DNA of 64,000 nucleotides from AP-15 sp963747735 (GCA_963747735.1 CAVVGE010000005.1:1-64000), one strand, 5' to 3'; counted from the first letter of the stretch, positions 36,534-46,832 are shown. Numbers and translations are program-made. Notes: generated from the letters alone by a model not told the origin.

Positions 36534-36606
36534 CGCGGAGCTCCTGTCGCGGCGATTATCGCTTCAGGATGTCGCCGTGCCGGCTGCGCCGCAAGCGTTG
36601 CCGGCG

Positions 36607-36714
36607 CTAAGCTTGCGCGCGGGCGCGCTGGCGGCGACGCTTGGCCTTCAGCTTGGCCTTGTGGCGATTGGCGCGTTCGCCGGTCCGGGGTTTGCGCTGT
36701 TGGGTTCTCTTCAT
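36607..36714 (-). CDS. Small, highly basic protein (35 residues)
   Basis: Reading from ATG 36714 to TAG gives 35 residues, MKRTQQRKPRTGERANRHKA then KLKAKRRRQRARAQA, with 17 Arg/Lys and no acidic residue except one Glu. A GGGAAAG-like stretch lies upstream. Composition resembles small ribosome- or nucleic-acid-associated peptides. No family was recognised. Support is the clean frame, the ribosome site and its place between two genes on the same strand; confidence is moderate. Confidence 0.45.
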   Translation of the reverse strand: MKRTQQRKPRTGERANRHKAKLKAKRRRQRARAQA

Positions 36715-36734
36715 GGTCGTCTTTCCCGGTTCCA

Positions 36735-36965
36735 TCATGCGTCGGTCAGGGTCAGCCGGCGTTCGATGCGCTCGATCCGGCGGTCCATATTATCGAGCCG
36801 CAATTGCGTCGCGGCGTAATCGACCTTCATCGCCGCCAGATCGCGCTCGACGGCGCTCGGGCGGACAGTGAACTTGCCGAGACGCCCGTCGATCCGGTCG
36901 AGCCGGTCAGGGACCCACGCGAAATTGGCGCGGAGAATGTCGAGGATTTCGGTTTCGCCGGGCAT
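36735..36965 (-). CDS. Hypothetical small coiled-coil protein
   Basis: A 76-residue protein read from ATG 36965 (the upstream in-frame ATG at 37028 lies inside tRNA-His and is rejected). It has repeated R-L/I-x-x-I/L-x heptads: WVPDRLDRIDGRLGKFTVRP, AVERDLAAMKVDYAATQLRL, DNMDRRIERIERRL. It should form a coiled coil. Similar small proteins of unknown function occur in Alphaproteobacteria. It begins 21 bases downstream of tRNA-His on the same strand. Confidence 0.6.
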   Translation of the reverse strand: MPGETEILDILRANFAWVPDRLDRIDGRLGKFTVRPSAVERDLAAMKVDYAATQLRLDNMDRRIERIERRLTLTDA

Positions 36966-36985
36966 GGAGCTCACTCGAAAAAAGC

Positions 36986-37063
36986 TGGGGCGAGTGACCG
37001 GGTTCGAACCGGCGACATCCAGATCCACAATCTGGCGCTCTAACCAGCTGAGCTACACCCGCC
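36986..37063 (-). tRNA. tRNA-His (GTG anticodon)
   Basis: Minus-strand cloverleaf with acceptor GCGGGTG pairing CACTCGC, anticodon loop TTGTGGA (GTG), T arm CGGTTCGAACCCG and encoded CCA. The base before position 1 is G, matching the extra G-1 of tRNA-His. A promoter and a repeat of its -35 lie immediately upstream. Confidence 0.97.
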
Positions 37064-37073
37064 GCCATGGCTG

Positions 37074-37102
37074 GAGGTAGCGGTTCGCGCCACAGGCGTC
37101 AA
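37074..37102 (-). promoter_or_regulatory. tRNA-His promoter
   Basis: On the minus strand TTGACG (37102-37097) and TACCTC (37079-37074) are 17 bases apart, which puts the start point near 37067, four bases before the tRNA. The -35 lies in the first unit of a 13-bp tandem repeat that extends upstream. Confidence 0.55.
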
Positions 37103-37159
37103 GGATTGGCGTCAAGGATTGGCGTCAAGGATTGGCGTCAAGGATTGGCGTCAAGGATT
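37095..37159. repeat. 13-bp tandem repeat, 5 copies, each with a TTGACG on the minus strand
   Basis: GGCGTCAAGGATT is repeated five times without mismatch, followed by a partial copy (GGCGTC). On the minus strand each unit reads AATCCTTGACGCC, i.e. contains TTGACG, the -35 used by the tRNA-His promoter. The period of 13 is neither a codon multiple nor a helical turn. Confidence 0.97.
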
Positions 37160-37204
37160 GGCGTCGCGGTTGGGCCGGGCGGCAGCGCTCCCCACATCAA
37201 GGTG

Positions 37205-38686
37205 ATGGCGATCTCGGGCGATGGCTGGCGGCGCAAGGCGCTGTTGCGCCCACAACAAATGAGCGAGGCCGACCGGCTCGCGATTGCCGGCGGAGTACCC
37301 GGCATCGTGCTGATGGAGGCGGCGGGACGCGCTGTCGCCGATGCGACATCGCGGCGCTGGCCGCCGCGGCCGGTCGTGGTGCTGTGCGGGCCCGGCAACA
37401 ACGGCGGCGACGGCTTTATCGCCGCCCGCCTGCTCGCCGAGCGCGGCTGGCCGGTGCGGCTCGCTTTGCTCGGCGAAACGGCGCGGTTGCGGGGCGATGC
37501 GGCCCTGGCCGCGGCGCGCTGGCAGCGGCCCGTCGAGCCGCTGTCGCCTGGCGTGCTCGACGGCGCCGGGCTCGCCATCGACGCGCTCTTCGGCGCCGGG
37601 CTCGCGCGGCCGATCGACGGCGTGGCGCGCGCGATCGTCGGGGCGCTGGGCGAGCACGAGATCCCGGTCGTCGCGGTCGATGTGCCGAGCGGCATCGACG
37701 GGGCTAGCGGCGAGGTCCGCGGCGTGGCGCCGCGGGCGGCGCTGACGGTGACGTTTTTTCGCAAGAAGCCCGGTCATCTGCTGCTGCCGGGACGCGGGCA
37801 TTGCGGCGAGACGGTGCTCGCGCCGATCGGCATCCCCGCCAGCGTGCTCGATCGGGTGGCGCCCGATACCGCGGAGAACGATCCTGCGTGGTGGCTTGCT
37901 GCCTTGCCGCGGCCCGGCCGCGACAGCCACAAATATACCCGCGGACATGCGCTCGTTGCCGGCGGGGCGGTGATGACCGGGGCGGGACGTCTTGCCGCGC
38001 GGGCGGCGGCCCGAATTGGCGCCGGCCTCGTCACCGTTGCCGCACCGGCCGAGGCGTTTGCGGTCTATGCCGCGGCATTGACCGGGGTGATCGTGCACCC
38101 GGTTGCCGGTCTCGACGAGCTTTGCGGATTGCTCGCCGACGAGCGGCGCAACGCGGCGTTGATCGGTCCGGGCGCCGGGGTTGGCGGCGCGACCCGCGAC
38201 ACGGTGCTGGCAATCCTTGGCGCCCAAAAATCGGCCGTGCTCGACGCCGATGCGCTGACCTCGTTCACCGGCGAGCCGGAGGCCTTGTTCGCGGCGATTC
38301 GCGCGCCTTGCGTGCTGACCCCGCATCAGGGCGAGTTTGCGCGGCTCTTCGATACCGCCGGCAGCAAGCCCGAGCGGGCATGTCGCGCCGCCCGGCAGAG
38401 CGGAGCGGTCGTCGTGCTGAAGGGCGCCGACACGGTGATCGCCGCCCCGGACGGCCTCGTCGCGATCAATCAGAATGCGCCGCCCGATCTGGCGACGGCG
38501 GGCAGCGGGGACGTCCTGGCGGGGATGGTGCTCGGCCTCGTCGCGCAAGGGATGGAGCCGTTTGCAGCGGCTTCGGCGGCGGTCTGGATGCACGGCGCCG
38601 CTGCCGGCCGGCTGGGCGCGGGGCTCGTCGCCGAGGACCTGGTCGAGGCGCTGCCGAGTGTGCTGCGCAAGCTGACGCGGACATGA
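37205..38686 (+). CDS. nnr: Bifunctional NAD(P)H-hydrate epimerase/ADP-dependent dehydratase
   Basis: A 493-residue metabolite-repair enzyme that restores damaged NADHX/NADPHX. The N-terminal YjeF_N epimerase has VVLCGPGNNGGDGFIAARLL and VAVDVPSGIDG; the C-terminal ribokinase-like dehydratase has HKYTRGHALVAGGAVMTGAG, VLTPHQGEFARLF and PPDLATAGSGDVLAGMVLGL. Start ATG 37205 is chosen because the frame upstream (to 37067) is only repeat translation. Fused two-domain forms are common in bacteria. Confidence 0.95.
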   Translation: MAISGDGWRRKALLRPQQMSEADRLAIAGGVPGIVLMEAAGRAVADATSRRWPPRPVVVLCGPGNNGGDGFIAARLLAERGWPVRLALLGETARLRGDAALAAARWQRPVEPLSPGVLDGAGLAIDALFGAGLARPIDGVARAIVGALGEHEIPVVAVDVPSGIDGASGEVRGVAPRAALTVTFFRKKPGHLLLPGRGHCGETVLAPIGIPASVLDRVAPDTAENDPAWWLAALPRPGRDSHKYTRGHALVAGGAVMTGAGRLAARAAARIGAGLVTVAAPAEAFAVYAAALTGVIVHPVAGLDELCGLLADERRNAALIGPGAGVGGATRDTVLAILGAQKSAVLDADALTSFTGEPEALFAAIRAPCVLTPHQGEFARLFDTAGSKPERACRAARQSGAVVVLKGADTVIAAPDGLVAINQNAPPDLATAGSGDVLAGMVLGLVAQGMEPFAAASAAVWMHGAAAGRLGAGLVAEDLVEALPSVLRKLTRT

Positions 38687-38756
38687 CGGGTGCCCCTCTT
38701 TCGGGGTTGACGGCGGCGCGCCGGCCGCCACTCTCTCGCCGCCCGCCACCGTCGCA

Positions 38757-40196
38757 ATGGCCGCCATGAGCGATCGCGCCCCCACCGGATTTTTCGAAGG
38801 CGTTTTCGACCGTACGCTCGCCAACCTGCGCAGCGCCTGGCGCGAGATCGCGCTGTCGGCGCGGGGCGTGCTCTCCCGCGCGCCGCGGCCCGAGCTGTCG
38901 GCCGCCGACGAGGGTGAATTGCGCCGGCAGATGCTGAGCTGCCTCGACGGGCGGAGCGGCGAGGTCACCGCACGCGCTCGCGCCGCCGATCTCGGCCGCA
39001 CCTATCTCTTGCTCGACCCACGCGGCCGCGAGCGCTTTTTGCGCCTGCTCGCGAGCGAGTTCGATGTCGATCACGACGCGATCGACCGGTGCTGCGGCGC
39101 ACTCGCCGAAGCTGCGGGACCGGTCGAGCGCGCGGCTGCCGAAGCGGCGCTGCGCGACGCGCTGGAGCCGCCGCGGATCACGCTGCTGCGGCAATTCAAC
39201 GCGCTCCCCGAAGGGGTCAAGTTTCTGGTCGACCGCCGCGGCGAGCTGATCGATCTGGGGCGGCACGACCCGCTGCTGCATGGGCTCGAGCAGGACCTCC
39301 GGCGGCTTCTCGCCAACTGGTTCGACATCGGCTTTCTCGAATTGAAGGCGATCGGCTGGGAATCGCCGGCGGCACTCCTCGAAAAGCTGATGGCCTACGA
39401 GGCGGTGCACGAGATCCGCGGCTGGACCGACCTCAAAAACCGGCTCGAAGCCGACCGCCGCTGCTTTGCCTTCTTTCACCCGCGCATGCCGGACGAGCCG
39501 TTGATTTTTGTCGAGGTGGCGCTGGTCCAGGGCATGGCGGGCGAAATCCATGCGCTGCTCGACGAGGCTGCCCCGGTCGACGATCCGCATGCGGCCGACA
39601 CCGCGATCTTCTATTCGATCTCGAATTGCCAGCACGGTCTCGCCGGGATCAGCTTTGGCGATTTTCTGATCAAGCGCGTCGTCGATGCGCTGGCCGCCGA
39701 ATTGCCGCGGCTCGAAGTGTTCGCGACCCTGTCGCCGGCACCCGGCTTTCGCGCCTGGCTCGATCGGCAGAGCGAGGCGGGGGAGGGGCTGCTGCTGCCG
39801 GCCGAGCGCACCGCGCTCGAAGCGCAGGGGGAGGGGCTCGGCGAGCACGACCTGTCGGCCGTGCTGGATCGCCCTGGCTGGCACGCCGACCCGCAGCTCG
39901 CGGCGGCGCTGCACGACCCGCTGCTGCGCCTGTGCGCGCATTATCTGTTGGTCGAGCGCGCACCCTCGGGCCGGGCGCTCGACCCGGTCGCGCATTTCCA
40001 TCTGACCAACGGGGCGCGCGTCGAGCAGCTGAACTGGCTCGGCGACACCTCGGCCAAGGGGCTGCAGCAATCGGCCGGGATCATGATCAACTATCGCTAT
40101 CGGCTCAGCGATATCGAAGCCAACCACGAAGCCTATCGCGGCGACGGCCGGGTCGCGGCTTCGGCGGCGATCCGCAGCCTGGCGCGAACGAGCTGA
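38757..40196 (+). CDS. Malonyl-CoA decarboxylase
   Basis: A 479-residue enzyme that converts malonyl-CoA to acetyl-CoA and CO2. The N-terminal helical domain is followed by the GNAT-like catalytic domain with YSISNCQHGLAGISFGDFLI (catalytic Ser region), VFATLSPAPGFRAWL and DPVAHFHLTNGARVEQLNWL (catalytic His). The C-terminal GLQQSAGIMINYRYRL is also typical. Either ATG 38757 or 38766 is the start; neither has a strong ribosome site. Rhizobial relatives sit in malonate operons, but no other malonate gene is near. Confidence 0.92.
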   Translation: MAAMSDRAPTGFFEGVFDRTLANLRSAWREIALSARGVLSRAPRPELSAADEGELRRQMLSCLDGRSGEVTARARAADLGRTYLLLDPRGRERFLRLLASEFDVDHDAIDRCCGALAEAAGPVERAAAEAALRDALEPPRITLLRQFNALPEGVKFLVDRRGELIDLGRHDPLLHGLEQDLRRLLANWFDIGFLELKAIGWESPAALLEKLMAYEAVHEIRGWTDLKNRLEADRRCFAFFHPRMPDEPLIFVEVALVQGMAGEIHALLDEAAPVDDPHAADTAIFYSISNCQHGLAGISFGDFLIKRVVDALAAELPRLEVFATLSPAPGFRAWLDRQSEAGEGLLLPAERTALEAQGEGLGEHDLSAVLDRPGWHADPQLAAALHDPLLRLCAHYLLVERAPSGRALDPVAHFHLTNGARVEQLNWLGDTSAKGLQQSAGIMINYRYRLSDIEANHEAYRGDGRVAASAAIRSLARTS

Positions 40197-40343
40197 GCCC
40201 CGCCGGTCTTGATGATTGCAGAGGCTTGACCAATTGAAGGGTCCGCCGACCCTATCGAGGGCGGCATATCTAGGTTGCGGCTCGGGTCCATGCTAATAAC
40301 GCGCCTTCGGCGGGCGGCCGCGGTCGCCGCGCCGGCGGGAGCG

Positions 40344-40428
40344 GCGGGCGTGGCGGAATTGGTAGACGCACTGGATTTAGGTTCCAGCGATGCAAATCGT
40401 GGGGGTTCAAATCCCTCCGCCCGCACCA
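40344..40428 (+). tRNA. tRNA-Leu (TAG anticodon)
   Basis: An 85-base class II tRNA: acceptor GCGGGCG/CGCCCGC, TGGCGGAATTGGTAGACGCA D arm, anticodon loop TTTAGGT (TAG), a long variable arm (GCGATGCAAATCGT), GGGTTCAAATCCC T arm and encoded CCA. Confidence 0.97.
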
Positions 40429-40469
40429 CGGCTCGCCGAATTCACCTTCGAACCACAGGCTTTCTCTAA

Positions 40470-41975
40470 ATGGAAGTAACCGAAACCAGCACCGACGGGC
40501 TCAAGCGCGAGTACCGGATCGTGGTCCCCGCCGGCGAGTTCGAGGAAAAGGTGGCGAGCCGGCTCGACGAGATCGGCCGCACCGTCAACCTGCCGGGATT
40601 TCGGCCGGGCAAGGTGCCGATGCAGATCCTTCGCCGCCGGTTTGGCTCGTCGGTGCGCGGCGAGGTGCTGGAGAGCACCGTCCAAGGCGGTTCGGCCGAC
40701 GCGATCCGAGAGCACAATCTGCGCCCGGCATTGCCGCCCAAGGTGGACATCGTCTCGTTCGCCGAAGGCGCCGATCTCGAATACAAGATGGCGGTCGAGG
40801 TGCTGCCCGAGATCCCGGAGCGGAGCTTTGCCGATCTCGGCATCGAGCGGGTCGTGGTCGAGGTGCCGAGCGAGGAGATCGACCGGGCGATCGAGCGCAT
40901 CGCCGAGCAGCAGCGCAAGGCGGAGCCCGTCGTGCGGGCCGCGGCGAGCGGCGACATCATCGTCGCCGATGTCGAGGGCCGGGTCGGCGAGCAGGAAATT
41001 CCCGGCGCCGGCGGCAAGGACCGGCAGATCCCGCTCGGCTCCGGCAGCTTTATACCGGGCTTCGAAGAGCAGCTCTTGGGCGCGGTCGCTGGCGAGCACC
41101 GCACGTTGCGCGTGACCTTTCCCGAGGATTACGCAGCGGCCGACCTCGCCGGCAAGGAGGCGGTCTTCGAGATCGACGTGAAGGAGGTGCGCGAACGCGC
41201 CCCGCTCGCCATCGACGACGAGCTCGGCAAAGCGGTCGGCCTCGAAAACCTCGCCGAGCTGCGCCAGGAGGTGCAGCAGCAGATGCAGCGCGATTATGAC
41301 GGGCTGACCCGGCTTCGGCTAAAGCGGGCGCTGCTCGACAAGCTCGCCGAGCGCTACGATTTCCCGGTGCCGCCCGGCATGCTCGATCTCGAATTCGACA
41401 ACATCTGGGCGCAGCACCAGGCCGAGGAGGAGCGGCGGAAAGAAGCGCAGGCCGAGGCCGGGCAGGAGGAGGCTGGACAGGAGGAGCCGGCTCAGGTCGA
41501 AGCGGCGCAGGCGGAAGCGCCGACGGCAGAGGCGGCACCCGACGCTGCTGCCGAACCCGCACCCGAAGCTGCTGCCCAGCCCGCACCAGAAGCTGCTGCC
41601 GAGCCCGCGCCTGACGAGGGGGCGGCCAGGGCCGAATACCGCGGGATCGCCGAGCGCCGGGTGCGGCTCGGCCTGCTGCTGGCCGAGGTCGGGCAACGCA
41701 ACAACATCTCGGTGACGCAGGACGAGCTGAACCAGGCGGTCGCCCGCGAGGCCCGCCGTCATCCCGGCTACGAGCGTCAGGTCCTCGATTTCTACCGGCA
41801 GAACCCGGGGGCGTTGGCCAATCTGCGGGCGCCGATCTACGAGGACAAGGTCGTCGATTTCATCGTCGAGCTGGCCAAGCCCGAGGAGCGCCGGGTAAGC
41901 CCCAAGGAGCTGCTGGCCATGCCCGATCCGGACGCCGGGAATGACTTGCCCGCCGTCGCCCCGCCTTCACCCTGA
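40470..41975 (+). CDS. tig: Trigger factor with an Ala/Pro/Glu-rich insertion
   Basis: A 501-residue ribosome-associated chaperone. The N-terminal ribosome-binding signature is in LPGFRPGKVPMQILRRRFG (G-F-R-x-x-K-x-P), and the FKBP-type prolyl isomerase domain (about residues 155-240) contains GSGSFIPGFEEQLLGAVAGE. The C-terminal chaperone domain is split by about 65 residues (325-387) of low-complexity sequence with repeated PAPEAAA units, after which AEYRGIAERRVRLGLLLAEV resumes. Usual homologues have a short linker there. It heads the tig-clpP-clpX-lon block. Confidence 0.95.
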   Translation: MEVTETSTDGLKREYRIVVPAGEFEEKVASRLDEIGRTVNLPGFRPGKVPMQILRRRFGSSVRGEVLESTVQGGSADAIREHNLRPALPPKVDIVSFAEGADLEYKMAVEVLPEIPERSFADLGIERVVVEVPSEEIDRAIERIAEQQRKAEPVVRAAASGDIIVADVEGRVGEQEIPGAGGKDRQIPLGSGSFIPGFEEQLLGAVAGEHRTLRVTFPEDYAAADLAGKEAVFEIDVKEVRERAPLAIDDELGKAVGLENLAELRQEVQQQMQRDYDGLTRLRLKRALLDKLAERYDFPVPPGMLDLEFDNIWAQHQAEEERRKEAQAEAGQEEAGQEEPAQVEAAQAEAPTAEAAPDAAAEPAPEAAAQPAPEAAAEPAPDEGAARAEYRGIAERRVRLGLLLAEVGQRNNISVTQDELNQAVAREARRHPGYERQVLDFYRQNPGALANLRAPIYEDKVVDFIVELAKPEERRVSPKELLAMPDPDAGNDLPAVAPPSP

Positions 41976-42001
41976 CCAAGCCACGTCGAGGAGCCCCGCA
42001 A

Positions 42002-42640
42002 ATGCCTGATTATTTCGAGCCGCGCATGAACAATCTGGTGCCGATGGTGGTCGAGCAGACCAACCGCGGCGAGCGCGCCTACGACATCTATTCGCGCCTG
42101 CTCAAGGAGCGGATCATTTTTCTCGTCGGCCCGGTCCATGACGCGGTGGCCAGCCTGATCTGCGCCCAGCTGTTGTTTCTCGAATTGGAGAACCCGGCGA
42201 AGGACATCGCCCTCTACATCAACTCGCCGGGCGGGGTGGTGACCTCGGGGCTGGCGATCTACGACACGATGCAGTATATCCGCTCGCCGGTGTCGACGGT
42301 GTGCATCGGCCAGGCCGCGTCGATGGGCTCGCTCCTGCTCGCCGCCGGCGCCACGGGCAAGCGCTTTTCGCTGCCGAACGCGAACATCATGATCCACCAG
42401 CCCTCGGGCGGCGCCCAGGGCCAAGCGACCGACATCGAGATCCAGGCCCGCGAGATCCTGAGGCTGCGCGCGCGGCTCAACGATATCTACGTCAAGCACA
42501 CCGGGCAGCCGCTCGATGTGATCGCCGCCGCGGTCGAGCGCGACCGCTTTCTGACGCCGCACGAAGCCAAGGAGTTCGGCATCGTCGACGAAGTCGTCGA
42601 GAGCCGGCCGGGGCGCGAGGACGAGCGGGCGCGCGCCTGA
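42002..42640 (+). CDS. clpP: ATP-dependent Clp protease proteolytic subunit
   Basis: A 212-residue serine protease that forms the ClpP barrel. The catalytic triad is visible: Ser107 (GQAASMGSLLL), His132 (MIHQPSGGAQGQ) and Asp181 (VERDRFLTPHEA). The N-terminal loop region YFEPRMNNLVPMVVEQTNRG matches mature ClpP after a short propeptide. CGAGGAG precedes the ATG. It works with ClpX encoded next. Confidence 0.97.
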   Translation: MPDYFEPRMNNLVPMVVEQTNRGERAYDIYSRLLKERIIFLVGPVHDAVASLICAQLLFLELENPAKDIALYINSPGGVVTSGLAIYDTMQYIRSPVSTVCIGQAASMGSLLLAAGATGKRFSLPNANIMIHQPSGGAQGQATDIEIQAREILRLRARLNDIYVKHTGQPLDVIAAAVERDRFLTPHEAKEFGIVDEVVESRPGREDERARA

Positions 42641-42689
42641 GCCGGGTCCGCAGCCGGGCCGGCGCGGCGGATCGCTTATGATTAAGTAG

Positions 42690-42717
42690 TTGTTGATCGG
42701 TCGCGAGCACATATACT
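42690..42717 (+). promoter_or_regulatory. Possible clpX promoter
   Basis: TTGTTG (42690-42695) and TATACT (42712-42717) are 16 bases apart in the 210-base gap between clpP and clpX, a local AT-rich patch. It would give a leader of about 127 bases. Confidence 0.45.
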
Positions 42718-42850
42718 CCGGCTGGGGACGGGGCGTGGTGATGATGCACGGTTGTGGGCTGGGTTGCGGCTCGGCAGTGCCCGGCCCTGCGGCCGGGAAC
42801 GACAAGACCGGCGAGGCGGGCGCACTCGCCCGGCCGGCGACGGAGTGGCG

Positions 42851-44116
<1,266 letters not shown>

Positions 44117-44243
44117 GCGAGCCGGCCGCGCTCGCCAACCGGCTTGACTGCGGCTGAAACCAGGCCAACCTAAACAAGGTGTTTGTGGTGGTCCCGACCT
44201 CCCGGCTCGACCCGTGGGCGGTCCCTGTCAAAAAAGAGGGCTT

Positions 44244-46646
44244 ATGCTAGAACTCGTGCACGGCGCGCTTTATCCCGTCCTGCCCCTCCGCGACATCGTG
44301 GTGTTCCCGCACATGATCGTGCCGCTGTTCGTCGGCCGCGAAAAATCGGTGCGCGCTCTCGAAGATGTGATGAAGGACGACAAGCAGATCCTGCTGGTCA
44401 CGCAAAAGAACGCTGCGCAGGACGATCCCTCGACCGCCGATATCTATGCCATCGGCACGGTCGGGACCGTGCTGCAGCTGCTCAAGCTGCCGGACGGGAC
44501 CGTCAAAGTGCTGGTCGAGGGCGGACAGCGCGCCCGGATCACGCGTTTTGCCGACAACGCTTCATTCTTTCAGGCCTATGCCGACCCGATCGTCGACAAG
44601 ATCGGCGAACGCCAGGAGATGGCGGCGCTGGCCCGCACCGTGGTCACCCAGTTCGAGCAGTACATCAAGCTCAACAAGAAAATCCCGCCCGAGGTCCTGG
44701 TGTCGATCAACCAGATCGAGGACCCGGCCAAGCTCGCCGACACTGTCGCCGCGCACCTTGCGTTGAAGATCCCGGAAAAGCAGGAGCTGCTGGAAACCGA
44801 AGCGGTGGCCGAGCGCCTGGAAAAGGTGTTTGGCTCGATGGAAGGCGAGATCGGCGTCCTCCAGGTCGAAAAGCGGATCCGCAACCGGGTCAAGCGGCAG
44901 ATGGAGAAGACCCAGCGCGAATACTACCTTAACGAGCAACTGAAGGCGATCCAGAAAGAGCTCGGCGAGGGTGAGGACGGCCGCGACGAGATGGCCGAGC
45001 TCGAAGAGCGCATCAACAAGACCGCCTTCTCAAAAGAGGCGCGCGACAAGGCCGCGGGGGAGCTGAAAAAGCTCAAAAGCATGAGCCCGATGTCGGCTGA
45101 AGCGACGGTGGTGCGCAACTATCTCGATTGGCTGTTGTCGGTGCCGTGGCACGACCGCACCAAGATCAAGCGCGACATCAAGAGCGCGGAAAAGGTGCTC
45201 GACGCGGACCATTTCGGACTGGAGAAGGTCAAGGAGCGGATCCTCGAATACCTCGCCGTCCAGCAGCGCATCAAGAAGATGAAGGGGCCGATCCTGTGCC
45301 TGGTCGGCGCGCCCGGGGTCGGCAAGACCTCGCTCGGCAAATCGGTGGCGCGCGCCACCGGCCGCAATTTTGTGCGCATGTCCCTGGGCGGCGTGCGTGA
45401 CGAAGCCGAGATCCGCGGCCACCGCCGGACCTATATCGGCTCGATGCCCGGCAAGATTTTGCAGGGAATGAAAAAGGCGAAGTCGTCGAACCCGCTCTTT
45501 CTGTTGGACGAGGTCGATAAGCTCGGCGCCGATTGGCGCGGCGACCCGTCCTCGGCCTTGCTCGAAGTGCTCGATCCCGAGCAGAACGGCACGTTCAACG
45601 ATCATTATCTGGAGGTCGATTACGATCTGTCGGATGTGATGTTCGTCACCACGGCGAACACCCTGCGCATCCCGCAGCCGCTCCTCGACCGCATGGAGAT
45701 CATCCGCATCCCCGGCTATACCGAGGACGAGAAGGTCGAGATCGCGCGCCGACACCTGATCCCCAAGCAAATGGCGGCGCATGGCATCCGCAAAACCGAA
45801 TGGAGCATCAGCGATGATTCGGTTCGCGACCTGATCCGCTACTTCACGCGCGAGGCCGGGGTGCGCAACCTCGAGCGCGAGATCGCCAACCTGACCCGCA
45901 AGGCGATCAAAGACATTTTGATGAAGAAGACCGAGCGGGTGGCGGTGACCCGCCGCAACCTCGAAAAATACGCCGGGGTCCGGCGCTTCCGCTTTGGCGA
46001 GGCCGAGAGCGAAGACCTGATCGGGGTCACGACCGGGCTCGCCTGGACCGAGGTCGGCGGCGAATTGCTGACGATCGAGGCGGTGACCTTGCCCGGCAAG
46101 GGCCGGGTCACGGCCACCGGCAAGCTCGGCGACGTGATGAAGGAATCGGTCCAGGCGGCCGAAAGCTTTGTCAAATCGCGCAGCTTCATCTTTGGCATCA
46201 GGCCGACGATCTTCGAGAAACGCGACATCCATGTGCACGTGCCGGAGGGAGCGACACCCAAGGACGGCCCGTCGGCCGGGGTCGCGATGGTGACCTCGAT
46301 CGTCTCGGCGCTGAGCGGGATCCCGGTCAAGCGCGATATCGCGATGACCGGCGAAATTACCTTGCGCGGCCGCGTGCTGCCGATCGGCGGCCTCAAGGAG
46401 AAACTGCTGGCGGCGTTGCGCGGCGGGCTCAAGACCGTGCTGATCCCGAGCGAGAATGAGAAGGACCTCGCCGAGATCCCGGACAATGTCAAAAAGGGGT
46501 TGAAGATCGTTCCGATCAAGACCGTGGATGAGCTGCTCAGTCTGGCGCTGACCGCGCCTTTGACACCGCTGCCCTGGTCCGACGACGAGCCCGAGACGAT
46601 CATTCCCGCGACTAATGACACACGTTCCGGATTGGTGACGCATTAG
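44244..46646 (+). CDS. lon: ATP-dependent protease Lon
   Basis: An 800-residue AAA+ serine protease for misfolded and regulatory proteins. It has the N-terminal LAN domain (LYPVLPLRDIVVFPHMIVPL), a coiled-coil (REYYLNEQLKAIQKELG), Walker A GAPGVGKT near residue 355, Walker B PLFLLDEVDK, and the C-terminal Ser-Lys protease domain with PKDGPSAGVAM and GGLKEKLLAA. The ATG at 44244 follows GAGGG. TTGACT at 44144-44149 could be a -35, but no convincing -10 or heat-shock promoter was found. Confidence 0.97.
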   Translation: MLELVHGALYPVLPLRDIVVFPHMIVPLFVGREKSVRALEDVMKDDKQILLVTQKNAAQDDPSTADIYAIGTVGTVLQLLKLPDGTVKVLVEGGQRARITRFADNASFFQAYADPIVDKIGERQEMAALARTVVTQFEQYIKLNKKIPPEVLVSINQIEDPAKLADTVAAHLALKIPEKQELLETEAVAERLEKVFGSMEGEIGVLQVEKRIRNRVKRQMEKTQREYYLNEQLKAIQKELGEGEDGRDEMAELEERINKTAFSKEARDKAAGELKKLKSMSPMSAEATVVRNYLDWLLSVPWHDRTKIKRDIKSAEKVLDADHFGLEKVKERILEYLAVQQRIKKMKGPILCLVGAPGVGKTSLGKSVARATGRNFVRMSLGGVRDEAEIRGHRRTYIGSMPGKILQGMKKAKSSNPLFLLDEVDKLGADWRGDPSSALLEVLDPEQNGTFNDHYLEVDYDLSDVMFVTTANTLRIPQPLLDRMEIIRIPGYTEDEKVEIARRHLIPKQMAAHGIRKTEWSISDDSVRDLIRYFTREAGVRNLEREIANLTRKAIKDILMKKTERVAVTRRNLEKYAGVRRFRFGEAESEDLIGVTTGLAWTEVGGELLTIEAVTLPGKGRVTATGKLGDVMKESVQAAESFVKSRSFIFGIRPTIFEKRDIHVHVPEGATPKDGPSAGVAMVTSIVSALSGIPVKRDIAMTGEITLRGRVLPIGGLKEKLLAALRGGLKTVLIPSENEKDLAEIPDNVKKGLKIVPIKTVDELLSLALTAPLTPLPWSDDEPETIIPATNDTRSGLVTH

Positions 46647-46748
46647 GCGATCCTTGGGGCGGTTTTTTGACGGTTACGGAGTGCAACGCAGCATCGAGAA
46701 CTGACCGTAATGCCTCAAAATCGCTTTGCTTTCTCGGCCGCGCAGCGG

Positions 46749-46777
46749 TTGACCTAGCGGGCCCCACGCACTAAACT
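46749..46777 (+). promoter_or_regulatory. hup promoter
   Basis: TTGACC at 46749-46754 and TAAACT at 46772-46777 are exactly 17 bases apart, 56 bases before the HU start codon. Confidence 0.65.
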
Positions 46778-46832
46778 GGACGGCGAATAGGCCGAAGCAG
46801 CGATTTCACAACACTCGCGCAGGGGGCAGCCA

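Noticed and set aside
37067..37204. N-terminal extension of the NAD(P)HX repair enzyme through the 13-bp repeat
   Set aside because: It translates the repeat and the tRNA-His promoter region; the family start matches ATG 37205.
44143..44176. Heat-shock (RpoH-type) promoter for lon
   Set aside because: A CTTGACT is present, but no acceptable -10 exists at the proper distance.
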